Below are positions 45,407 through 55,789 of a stretch of 64,000 bases of DNA, piece by piece. The notes beneath the pieces are model-generated. The model worked only from the letters and a program-made list of their open reading frames with translations. It had not been told where the DNA came from and made no database searches. Made by a program: the position numbers and the translations under genes. Where the stretch lies: NCBI GenBank assembly GCA_029378245.1, contig JARKIF010000045.1, forward strand, positions 248,001-312,000, read 5' to 3'. Every line of letters starts with the position of its first letter. Position 1 is the first letter of the stretch. Source of the stretch: Roridomyces roridus (Eukaryota > Basidiomycota > Agaricomycetes > Agaricales > Mycenaceae).

Positions 45407-48400
45407 ATGTCTAATACCCACCGGGTCAGAAGAGGCGGGGAAGTGCATATCCATGGTGTGTGAAATCCAGGAGATTGGGACCATGAGAAATCATGATCTT
45501 CGGCTATAGGTGGACCAGGAGGGCCGGGTGGAACAGGTGATGGAATCGGCGGTACTGGTGGCGCCGGAGGAAGTCCCAATGTCAAAATGTATGCTTTTTG
45601 ATATCCCTGCTGCCAATTTCATTCATCATTTCATGACAGTGTCCAAGGGTTCATCACATTTTCTCCTGCCATAGTTCTTGTAGCTCATCTTTGGTGTAGA
45701 TCAGATGAAGATTTGCTCAAGTGGTTGGGTAATCCCCCGGATACACAGGACAAACAGCGTGACCTACAAGGGTACCGCTATCAGGATACTGGGACCTGGC
45801 TGCTTGAGCATGATCAGTTCAAGAGTTGGGAAAAAACACCTGGCAGTTTGTGGATTCAGGGAGTCTGTATGTTGGCCAATTTTAGTCCATTTCATATCTG
45901 ATCAATTTTCAGCTGGAACAGGGAAAAGTGTACTCAGGTACTTCACTTATTTTACTGCACTATCTCCACTGACATCAATAGCTCAACAATCATCAGAGAC
46001 CTTGTTGACGCTGGCAACACAGTCTCGTATTTCTTTTTTGACTTCCGGATCCCCGAGAAACAGAGCCTGGATATCATGTTGTGCTCCCTTGTATGGCAGC
46101 TGGCTGGGCAGTCAGACCCTGCACATGACTGTCTCTCCAATCTTCACAAAAAGCTTGGAAATGGATCTGTACCTCCAGGTCGAGGAGATCTCCAACAAGT
46201 CCTTGATGACTTGATTGCGGAACTGGGACAGGTATACATTGTTCTGGATGGACTGGATGAATGCCGCAAAGAGGATTGGACAGGTCTTGTTGAATTTGTG
46301 CACAAACTATGTGGTTCCTCCAAGAAGTGCCCATATTTGCTGTTCACAAGTCAACATCGCCAGGAATTTCAGACTGGGTTCAAGGACATTCCTCTGATGC
46401 AGTTGCATGCATCAACCTTGAATGAGGACATAAAATCCTTTGTCTCCAGCAAGATTTTGGCAATGTCTGCAGATAGGGAACATGCCAATGTGGTCATTGA
46501 ACAAATTGTGAGCAAGAGCAATGGAATGTAAGCCCTATTCATATTTGCTTTTGGTGTAAACTCAAAAAGAAATTAATAGGTTCCGCATGGCAGATTGCTT
46601 GATCAAGGAATTGGGGCATTATCCATGGGAGGATGAATGGGATGATGTCCTTGCAGATCTGCTGCCTGCTGATCTCTTCAGCATCTACAGCCGTTTCCTT
46701 AACCGTGCGAAAGCAGAACCCAAAGTGCCATCAGTGTTCATTGAGGCAATACTACGGTGGCTTGTGTTTGCAGAGGGGAAGCTCTCACCAGAGGAGCTTG
46801 CAGATGCTATTGCCTTTCGCTTGGACATGCCCAATTTTGACTTCTCCAATCTGGATGCATCAATCTATTACCCTGGCAGGCGCAAGGGAAATTCTCAGAT
46901 CTTCAAGCTGCTTGATGGACTCGTTGTCATCAACACCCAGGATTACAGGCAAGGATCCATCAGTTTGGCACACTCATCTGTGCGAGACTATGTCCTTTCC
47001 CAAGAGTTTCATCAAGAGCATGGATCCAGTTTTGATCTCAGTGAGAATATCTCACAAAAGTTCATTGCACAAACATGTCTCCGTTATCTCCTTGTGTTTG
47101 CAGGAAATGATGAAATTACGATCCAGGACACCTGGTTTCAGTACCCACTTGCAGATTATGCAGCAGTATACTGGTTCACTCACTTGCAGCACTGTGATGA
47201 CATAAACCAGGAGCAGCTACTCCCAACAACAATGCATCTGCTGAAAGATCAAAGTAGCCAATACAACATGCTATACGACCTACAGAGGTACGCCAAATGG
47301 AGAGTGTATGAATGGCCCATACCAGCAGTTTGTATGTGTGCAGCGATAGGGTTTAAACGAGGGGTGTGGTCTTTGCTCAATGATAGGAAGGTGGTAGTGA
47401 ACACTTCGCAGGAGGATGGAGCAACGGCACTGCATGTAGCCTTACGGATGGGACATCCTGACATTGCAAAGTTGCTCATAGAACATGGGGCATCAGTCAA
47501 CAGTGGTGCAAACAATGGCTGGACTCCACTGCACTGGGCATCCTCAAAGGGTTACCTTGATATTGCAAAGCTGCTCATAGAACATGGGGCATCAGTCCAT
47601 CCTTTTGATGAGGATGGCCAGACTCCACTGCACAGGGCATCCTCAAATGGTTACCTTGATATTGCAAAGCTGCTCATTAAACATGAGGCATCAGTTGATG
47701 CTGCTTGGGAGCATGACCAGACTCCACTGCACATTGCATCCTCAAATGGTCACCTTGACATTGCAAAAATGCTCATTCAACATGGGGCATCAATTGATGG
47801 TGCTAAGGTGAATGGGAATGGTCCACTGATTTCAGCATCCTGGAATGGCCACCGTGATGTTGCAAAGATGCTCATAGACCATGGGGCCGCAGTCAATGCT
47901 TTCAATGAGTATGGCCAGAGTCCACTGGACAGTGCATCCTTGAATGGTCACCTTGACGTTGCAAAGCTGCTGATAGACTATGGGGCATCACTCAATGCTG
48001 GTGATAAGGATGGCTGGACTCCACTGCACAGTGTGTCGGTGCATGGCCACCTTGACACCGCAAAACTGCTCATAAAACATGGGGCTTCAGTAGATACTGC
48101 TGACAAGGATGGCCAGACTCCACTGCACTGTGCATCCTCACATGGTTACACTGACGTTGCAAGGCTGCTCATTGAACATGGGGCAGCGGTCAGTGCTGCT
48201 GACAAGAATGGTTGGACTCCGCTGCATCATGCTTCTGCAGAAGGCCACCTTGAAGTTGCAATGCTGCTCATAGAACATGGGGCACCAGTCAATGCTGCTG
48301 AGGCGGCTGGGTGGACTGCACTGCATCTTTCCTCAGGTAAACACCACCTTCGAATCACCAAACTGCTTTTGGACCATAATGCATCCATCAACCTAATCAA

Positions 48401-48473
48401 TGAACCTGGTTGGGTCGTCTTTCTCATTTTGTTACAACATGGGTATCTGGAAATTGATTTGCTTGTGTCATGA
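45407..48473 (+). CDS. NLR-like protein B: Gly-rich, NACHT, ankyrin repeats (intact)
   Basis: Exons 45407-45455, 45510-45588, 45700-45866, 45913-45937, 45982-46527 and 46580-48473 give 919 residues in a clean frame; exon lengths 3 and 4 equal those of gene A. The N terminus MSNTHRVRRGGEVHIH leads into a Gly-rich exon (GGPGGPGGTGDGIGGTGGAG). The linker (LLKWLGNPPDTQDKQ) precedes a P-loop GTGKSVLS, Walker B YIVLDGLDECRKEDW, a winged-helix-like part (LLPADLFSIYSRF, LAHSSVRDYVLSQEF) and ten ankyrin repeats with a C-terminal cap (GYLEIDLLVS). It should act as a cytosolic STAND NTPase switch. The Gly-rich start, rather than a classic effector domain, suggests signalling through partners that carry the same module. 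Confidence 0.9.
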
Positions 48474-49696
48474 AACAGAGCTGACCTCACAACCACTTTT
48501 TTTCTTTCTGTTTCTCTCTCTATATATATTTCCTTGCCTACATATGCTTCTCCCCCTTGATTCTATTTATTTCAAATTACTGTGAGATTGTGTCATATCC
48601 CACTATCCATATCAGGTTCACAGTGTTCACAGCCTGTCAGATATCTTTAGATCCCTCTGCCAGGAATGCCCTTCAATACCATTTGTACTTGTATTCGAGC
48701 TAATATATCATGGATTCATCTGCACAGTACATATTCACTTTGGTCGATACACGAGCCTGCAACTGAAGGCAGAGCCCCGGGGGGATATTGAGTTGGGCAG
48801 CCGGGCTTGGCTTGGTCTGGTTAAGGTGGATCCCGATTTGGCCAGCCTGGGGCTTTGATCCGTAGGCTGTAGCCAGCAAAACACTGGCTGAGGGACTAGG
48901 ATGCAGGTGCACAGGGAACTACATGGTTCTGACTAATGCATGATCCAAACAAAGATTTGTTCGGAGCCGCATTTTGAGATCAGAAGTAATGTTGATGTCA
49001 GCATCAAGGGGGCATCGGGATTGAAAAGAGCATGTTAGACACCCTTCTACCAGTTCAGATTGTGCTAGAAGCTGTCAGTGTAGCCTCCCAACCACCAAAA
49101 CGTCGAAGTGATGGAAATTTCCAAATCGGGACTGATATATTACATAATACAGCCTGTCTCACAAGACATTCCTGCAGAAAACAAGTGGGCCATTGCTCAA
49201 GCAGACATGCAATGGGTCTAATTGCCAAACAAGCTTGTGATACATATTTTCCACATGGTTGGGAGCCGTGGATGGCTCGGATCACTGGTAAATCACATGA
49301 CCATGGGAATGATCTGCCTTATATAGGGGGGGCAGCCAGGGTCGAAAAAAACTTTTCGACCCTATATCCGAAATTCAAATCCCGGTGCCCCCTTGGTCAG
49401 CATTGTCCCATGGAGCCAACATGGAGCACTTTGTCTGCATGTATGAAGCCGATTCATTTTCACCTCATGCCATCCAAAACAAAGTTCCAAAGTTAGACAG
49501 GAAAGACTGTTTTGCCTGGCTCTGGAACTCAGTTCCATTGTCATGAAACCAGCGCTTGCCGACTGATCCGTTGATGCGCCATCACCGCCATCAGTTACGA
49601 ATCACAAGATCAGTTGTCATCACCAAAGCGTACATTCGGTCTACGCACGACAAGTCCCTCGAGAGGGATGTCGCCCGCCCGAGTAAGGAGGACAGC
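48474..49696. other. Intergenic with a decayed copy of the four-helix gene promoter
   Basis: The stretch 48895-49550 follows the promoter of four-helix gene B in outline, read on the minus strand: TGATCCAAA near 48940, GGAGC-GCATTTTGAGAT near 48965, then CATGTATGAAG-CGATT-ATTTTCACCTCATGCCAT near 49440 and GACAGGAAAGACTGTTTT near 49495. No coding part of that gene follows. It is a promoter-only remnant, a third copy of that upstream region. Confidence 0.5.
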
Positions 49697-50334
49697 TAGT
49701 GAGCGGCACGAGTATACATTCGCGAGTATGAGTACTCGCAGAAGTTGGGAAAACCATACTCGCACTCGCACGAGTATTGATGGCGAATATTCGTGTATTA
49801 GTCAGCAATATTCGCGAGTATTTGCAACTCGCAACTATTTTTGTTCAGTCAGCTTGAATGCACTTTGGCAGTGCAGAATCCACAAGCACTCAATTGATAA
49901 GGTGTAATCTTTCAGTCACAATCGAGTCATCCCAATGAATTGACTGACAAGTAGTGTTTCTCGAGTCATCGGTCATCCAATGAGCAGTCCATCAAAAGTG
50001 AATTCAAATGGTCACACAGACAATGAACAGGTAGTGACTGATAGGTAAATTGAATTATGTACAGGAATAGACATACATTACAGAGTGATTGCCTCGTGCC
50101 TCGTGCCGACATGCCGACATGCCGAGTGATGCCGGTGATCAAATTGCCTATTTGGGTCTGTTCCGTGAGCTTACGGTAGCCAGGCGAATATTCGCGAGTA
50201 CCAAGGTTTTTGGAAACCAATACTCGCACTCGCACGAGTAGCACAGCCACCACCCACTCGCGAGTATAAATACTCGTACTCGCGAGTGAAATGCCGCGAG
50301 TATTCGCAGCACTTGATACTCGTGCCGCTCCCTA
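49697..50334. mobile_element. 638-bp hAT-like MITE rich in CGAGTA
   Basis: The ends are TAGTGAGCGGCACGAGTAT and inverted TAGGGAGCGGCACGAGTAT. The 8-bp target duplication AGGACAGC is perfect (49689-49696 and 50335-50342). Both subterminal regions are dense in CGAGTA/TACTCG words, likely transposase-binding sites. There is no open frame of note. The 8-bp duplication and TAG-type tips fit the hAT superfamily. Confidence 0.85.
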
Positions 50335-50423
50335 AGGACAGCTCAAGAGCTGTCACTCGAACAATAGGACAACAGTACTTGTCCAGCGCGGGAAGGGTTG
50401 CTAGGACAGAACCCGACGCGCCG

Positions 50424-50808
50424 TGTTAGAACCCGATGAGGGGTTTAAACACAGTCACACAACATCCTCGGCATGATCCAGTGATCATGCCAAGGAGGGG
50501 TAACCTATAGGGTTACAGGAGGCGCTCCACTTAACTCTATTAAGAGAGGAGCCGCGTAGGGGTAATTAAGGGTCAGTCACCGATCGCACAGGAGAACGCT
50601 CCTGAGGGATTCAGTATTTATACTTGGGTAGAATCTCATGTACAGTAGATTCTACCTCGTCTAATCTCCAGCGCTACTTTGGCTTACGGGTTACGTTCTC
50701 TTCCCTCACGGACACAACCTGACTCGCCTATTCGCCGAGACTTAACTCGTCTCTTCTCGACGTCCTCGAGCTCGTCGACCTTCTCGTCGTACCCGGCCGT
50801 GTCACCCA
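50424..50808. repeat. Solo LTR, second family
   Basis: The sequence starts TGTTAGAACCC and ends GTGTCACCCA, flanked by the 5-bp direct repeat CGCCG on both sides (50419-50423 and 50809-50813). It contains a TATTTATACTTGGG promoter-like word. The length of 385 bp, TG...CA ends and a 5-bp duplication mark a solo LTR of a family different from the full element next door. Confidence 0.75.
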
Positions 50809-51215
50809 CGCCGTTCCGCGTCTGATCCGATCACCCGGCAGGCCGGCCTAGACGCTGTCGTTGACATCCATGGTCACAATGTTGCAATTGGGGTGGTCAA
50901 GAGCAAGCCTCACACGTAATTGATGATCTGGCTGCACATCTCTCTCCACCCCCGTCATCATTGATTTAACTTTTCAGTTTCAACCCTCCCGGGCTCGCAA
51001 GCCCGCACTCGGATAGTTGATGTATCAGCCTTGCTGGGTGACAGAAAGTCAACCCGTAAGGCCTTTATCTTATCTCTCGGGGCTGCCAAATAGAAGATTG
51101 TTAATTGACAACCCCCGTACAGCTGGCACGAGGGTTGCCAAATAGAATTATCCCATGAAGCATAGTCATGATTAGTGTCTACATTCAAAGTACATTCGTT
51201 CTGAAAGAGCCAAGC

Positions 51216-51690
51216 TGTCACGACAAGACTTGTTTCACGCGTCCAACAGCGGTAAGATGCTGTGGATTGGGTAGTGCGCTACTAAAGCTCGTAAAATGAA
51301 CTGAATAAAAGTCTAGGAGAGGGTACAGAATACGACGACTAGCTACTGCTTTTATACTATGAGGAATAGATCTACGATGCTACACTAATTGTCCTGGCTT
51401 CCGACATGCACTATTGTCCTGCACCGTTGTCGTCTCCTATTGTCATGTCTACACCGTGTTCATCATAGAAGCCTGTCATGATCTGACAGTTCACTGATCG
51501 AAAACTCCTTCCCTCATCCACGCTGTCGTTCATAAATATGAAACTGTCCCACGTCTTTAAATAATGTCTTCCTCGGCTTCTTCCTCAATCCGATCGAGAC
51601 GGGGTTCCCAGGACCTTAGCGCTGTACGGCGCCAATGCTTATCTGGTTCGTTTGGCGTTGTCACGTGCGCAAATAGATCAGCGCGTGACA
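51216..51690 (-). repeat. 3' LTR of gypsy element
   Basis: 475 bp, TG...CA ends. The last codons of pol read into it. Also contains the short frame encoding SRADLFAHVTTPNEPDKH. Confidence 0.92.
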
Positions 51691-54600
51691 TTACCCCCTC
51701 TCTAGGATCGACGTCCTCGTCGATGTCGACAAAACGATTTTCATCGTGAATAAATAATTTCTTCTTTAAATATGGTTGGAATTCCATCTTTGGGACGAAT
51801 CTTTTGCATTCGCCGTCCCAAAATCCAGCCGGGAGCGTGGGTAGCGCCCTGACGTCAATGCTGTGTTCCCTGTTATATTTATCCAACAGCTTCTTCACAT
51901 GCGTCAAGTTACGCGATGGTTCCCACGTCCTTTCTCCCATCGGATAGTTCTTCCACTTTATTAAATATTGAAAACCGCGTCCCATCTTGCGGTGTTTAAG
52001 TATCTCCTCCACCTCATATTCCTCCTCACCGGATATGATCTTCGGCGGCGGCCGCTTCTCCCTTCGATTCTCGGGCGGTTCCGTATACGGTGTGAGAATC
52101 GCCTCGTTGAACACCGGATGTGACTTGTCCGTGCTCGGCAATTTCAACCTATAGGAAGACGCTCCGACTTTCTCCAGGACCTCGTACGGCCCGAGCCTCC
52201 TATCTCCCAGCTTCTTCGAGGGTCTATCCGTCTGGATATTCGTCGCCTCGATCCAGACCTTGTCTCCCTTTTTAAATACCGGCGCTGGTCGCCGTCGTAG
52301 ATTATATGTTTTTTCCATCGTTTTCTGTGTTTTTTCTAATGCCGCGGTCGCCTCATCGCGGATCTTTTTCATTTTCTTGCCGAACTCGTCGGCAGCCTCG
52401 TTCCTCGTCTCTACGGCGTTCTCGATCCCTTTCCAAGGGTGATAGCCGGTGTTTAAATAGAACGGCGAGGTCTTCGTTGCCGAACTGGCCTTGTCATTGT
52501 AACAGAACTCCGCTAGGGAGAGCCACTCGGCCCAGTCCGTCTGATGGTAATTTATAAATATGCGGAGATATTTCTCGATCTCCTGGTTCATCCGTTCCGT
52601 CTGCCCGTCGGTTATCGGATGGTGTGCCGTACTCGGGTTCATTTCGATCCCCAGGATCTTATTGAGCTCCCTCATAAAGCCTCCTACATATCTCGGATCC
52701 CGATCCGAGATGATCTTTCGGGGTACCCCATGATATCTAATCACACGGTCGCGTGTCAAACGCGCAACTCCTTCAGCTGTGATTTCCATGGTCGTGGGCT
52801 CCACGTGAATCATCTTGCTAAAAGTGTCCACCCAGACTTGAATCGCATTGTGACCGTTGCTAATTGGTAACGGTCCGATCAAGTCCATCGAAATGATCTG
52901 CCAGGGTCCTTCCGCAATCTTGTGCGGGTTCAGCTTGCCCTGCTTGTGCCGAAGAACTCGTGACCTCTGACACGCTTCGCACGACTTTACATACTCGGAA
53001 ACGTTGTTGCCGAGCTTCGGCCACCAGTAATTTCGTTCAACGAGTTCCTGTGTCCGGTTCCCTCCGGGGTGTCCCACGATCGCCGGATCGTGATGGAGTC
53101 CAATAATTTTATTTCTAAGTTCCGTGTTATGCGGAACGTAAATAAGGCCATTGTAGTAAACAATGCCGTCCTCCTCCTCCCATCTAGGGAGCTTCTTTAG
53201 TAAGGCAGACCTCACGCTGCCGTCCCTCTTGCGTTCCGCTCGGATCTCTTCCAGGAGATCCTTCTCGACGCCTTCGAGCGTGATTTCCTGTGCTCGGAAG
53301 TACTCGGGCTTAAGTAAGACAATTTCCTGGTTGTCTTCTTTTCCCTGGTCATGATCCGCCCTGCGGGATAACAAGTCGGCCTGCTTGTTCAAAGCTCCGG
53401 GCCGGTGCCGTAACGAGAAGTCGTACTGCGACAACTCGATGATCCATCGTGCCTGCCTACGATTGATCTTCTGCGGCTTTTTGAAGTATTGGAGGTTCTT
53501 GTGATCCGTCAGAACCTCGAACGTGTGCCTTGCACCGAGTAGGAACTGCCTCCACTCATCAAGAGCGAGCATAATTGCGAGCATCTCCTTGTCATAGATC
53601 TCGTAATTCCTCTCGGTGTCGCTCATGCCGTGAGACATGAAAGCAACAGGCCTCCATACTCCTTCTTGGAGCTGGCTGAGCACTGCTCCAACCGCTCCGT
53701 CCGACGCATCGGCCTCAAGCCGATATTCCCCGTCATCTGTTGGCAACGCCAAGATGACATCCTCCGTGATCCGTTCCTTCAATTGGCTGATCGCCTTCTC
53801 CTGTTCCGGTCCCCAGGACCACGCAACCTTCCCCGTCAACTTAGTGAGGGGCCTGGCGATGTCGGCAAAGCCGCGGACAAATCGCCGATAAAAGTTAACA
53901 AAGCCGAGGAACGCCTGCACTTGCTTGACGTTCTTCGGCACCGGCCACTCCATGATCCCTTTGATTTTCACCGGGTCCATCCGCATGGAGTTGTGGGAAA
54001 TAATAACCCCGAGGTATTCGATCTCTCTCTTCTCGAATTCGCACTTCTCGGGTTTCAAGAATAATTTATTCTTTTCTAACGTCTCCAGGACGCGTGACAC
54101 AATCCGTCTATGCTCCTCCAGGGAGTCCGTGTAAATTAAAATGTCATCTAGGTATACAATCACGTGGCCCTCGTTGATGAGATCCCGAAGAATGTCGTTC
54201 ATCATCGTTTGGAACGTGGCCGGTGAGTTGGTCAACCCAAAGAACATGACAAGCGGCTCGAACAATCCCCGATTGGTCCGAAAAGCCGCTTTCCACTCGT
54301 CTCCTTCCTTGATCCGTACATTGTTGTAACCCCAACGTATGTCAAGCTTGGAGAAGAATCGTGCTCCTCGGAGTTTGTTGACCAGCTCCGAGATTAGAGG
54401 CAACGGGTACTTGTTCTTCACCGTCATCTCGTTGAGCTTCCGGTAATCCTGTACCGGTCGAAGGGACCCGTCCTTCTTTTTAATAAAAAAGAACGCCGAA
54501 GCCATCGGCGACTTGGAAGGTCTGATCCGTCCACTCTTGAGATTCTCTTCAAGAAACTCATTCAGCTTTTCTTGTTCGCTTAACGAGAGTGGATAGATCT

Positions 54601-55789
54601 TGCAATCAACAGCCTTTGATCCGGGCTTTAATTCGATCGCATGATCCCAAGGCCGCTTTTCCGGCAATGAGTCGAATGACTCTTTTGCGAAAACCTTGAC
54701 GTGCTCCCGGTATTGCTCCGGGATCTTGTCTTCCGTCAATTTTTCCTTTTCTGCCAAAGCCTGTTCGGCCATCTGCTGTGCCTGCGTCGCCTTGCTTCGC
54801 AGCTCCACAACAGGCGCAAAGTCGACCAACAGGATCGACTCGCCTTCTTCCACCGCTTCCTCCCGTGTGACACCTTTTCCGGATTCCAGTCCGGTCATGC
54901 CACACTCAGCTGGACATCGGCTGAACTTCATGGTCTGGTCCCGCCAGTTGATCTCCGGGTTGTGTTTAAACAACCAGTCGTACCCAATAAACACACGTGC
55001 TTTGCCTAAGCCCGTGATCAGGAACTTTTGTCTTTCGACATGTGGGCCGATAGACATGATCATCTCTACGTAATGAGTGATCTTGCCTTTGGTGTTCTCG
55101 GTCCCGTCGGCATTCCTGGCCACAATCGGCATGTCGAGTTTTTTAAGCTCGAAGCCTTCGGCCTTGGCATAGTCCCTGTCCATGCACGTGGTGGTACACC
55201 CGTTGTCCAGCAACGCACGAATGGAACGTGTTTTCCCCGTGTCCAGTGCTTCCAGCTGGACTGCCACCAACATCTCGTGGTGGACACGTTGCCGTTGGAA
55301 CTCACGCAGCTCCTGAGCTAGGCGTTGTTCCGTTTCTCCCATAGCACGGCGTGCTAGCCATTGGGCGGCCTCTTTCTTCTTGAGACCGAACGGCACCCGT
55401 GTGTGCTTAGGCGCTACCTCCTCTTTCGAGGATTGAGCCTCCGCGGCATCGCCGCCCTTTTTCTTCTCACTATTTTTCTCACTGGTTTGGGTTCCAGGGG
55501 CCTTTTTAAAAGCGCTCCAGCGCTTGTTCTCTGCATCCATGCGTTGATTCTTTAAGTTATGTTTCCGATTCTGATTCTCCAAGATACGTATTTTTTTTGG
55601 CTTTTGTACTTCGCCTACAAGAAATTCTTGTATACTACGTTGTAGGCTAGTTTTTTCTACATAATTTACAGGTACGCTATTTTGCACATTGTTCGTGCTG
55701 TCCGTAACCGCCTCTAGCGGTGTAAACTGTCCATGGATTACAGATACGGGAGGGCACACCGGTTCGGCCTTGACCGGGCGCCCTAACAA
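51557..55789 (-). CDS. pol: Pol polyprotein of gypsy element
   Basis: About 1410 residues, reached by a -1 shift from gag. Order: a retropepsin-like region with ALLDNGCTTTCM in place of the usual Asp-Ser/Thr-Gly; reverse transcriptase with YLDDILIYT; RNase H (LEADASDGAVGAVLSQ); an integrase zinc domain (HHDPAIVGHPGG, CEACQRSR); a DDE core (VWVDTFSKMIHVEPT, IISDRDPRY, DGQTERMNQEIEKYL); and a C-terminal chromodomain (YEVEEILKHRK, YLIKWKNYP, TWEPSRNL). The chromodomain places it among chromoviruses, which can target heterochromatin. The frame is uninterrupted and continues through the purine tract into the LTR. Confidence 0.95.
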   Translation of the reverse strand: MLGRPVKAEPVCPPVSVIHGQFTPLEAVTDSTNNVQNSVPVNYVEKTSLQRSIQEFLVGEVQKPKKIRILENQNRKHNLKNQRMDAENKRWSAFKKAPGTQTSEKNSEKKKGGDAAEAQSSKEEVAPKHTRVPFGLKKKEAAQWLARRAMGETEQRLAQELREFQRQRVHHEMLVAVQLEALDTGKTRSIRALLDNGCTTTCMDRDYAKAEGFELKKLDMPIVARNADGTENTKGKITHYVEMIMSIGPHVERQKFLITGLGKARVFIGYDWLFKHNPEINWRDQTMKFSRCPAECGMTGLESGKGVTREEAVEEGESILLVDFAPVVELRSKATQAQQMAEQALAEKEKLTEDKIPEQYREHVKVFAKESFDSLPEKRPWDHAIELKPGSKAVDCKIYPLSLSEQEKLNEFLEENLKSGRIRPSKSPMASAFFFIKKKDGSLRPVQDYRKLNEMTVKNKYPLPLISELVNKLRGARFFSKLDIRWGYNNVRIKEGDEWKAAFRTNRGLFEPLVMFFGLTNSPATFQTMMNDILRDLINEGHVIVYLDDILIYTDSLEEHRRIVSRVLETLEKNKLFLKPEKCEFEKREIEYLGVIISHNSMRMDPVKIKGIMEWPVPKNVKQVQAFLGFVNFYRRFVRGFADIARPLTKLTGKVAWSWGPEQEKAISQLKERITEDVILALPTDDGEYRLEADASDGAVGAVLSQLQEGVWRPVAFMSHGMSDTERNYEIYDKEMLAIMLALDEWRQFLLGARHTFEVLTDHKNLQYFKKPQKINRRQARWIIELSQYDFSLRHRPGALNKQADLLSRRADHDQGKEDNQEIVLLKPEYFRAQEITLEGVEKDLLEEIRAERKRDGSVRSALLKKLPRWEEEDGIVYYNGLIYVPHNTELRNKIIGLHHDPAIVGHPGGNRTQELVERNYWWPKLGNNVSEYVKSCEACQRSRVLRHKQGKLNPHKIAEGPWQIISMDLIGPLPISNGHNAIQVWVDTFSKMIHVEPTTMEITAEGVARLTRDRVIRYHGVPRKIISDRDPRYVGGFMRELNKILGIEMNPSTAHHPITDGQTERMNQEIEKYLRIFINYHQTDWAEWLSLAEFCYNDKASSATKTSPFYLNTGYHPWKGIENAVETRNEAADEFGKKMKKIRDEATAALEKTQKTMEKTYNLRRRPAPVFKKGDKVWIEATNIQTDRPSKKLGDRRLGPYEVLEKVGASSYRLKLPSTDKSHPVFNEAILTPYTEPPENRREKRPPPKIISGEEEYEVEEILKHRKMGRGFQYLIKWKNYPMGERTWEPSRNLTHVKKLLDKYNREHSIDVRALPTLPAGFWDGECKRFVPKMEFQPYLKKKLFIHDENRFVDIDEDVDPREGVMSRADLFAHVTTPNEPDKHWRRTALRSWEPRLDRIEEEAEEDII

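Noticed and set aside
51564..55555. Plus-strand frames across the retrotransposon
   Set aside because: All are antisense of the continuous pol frame.
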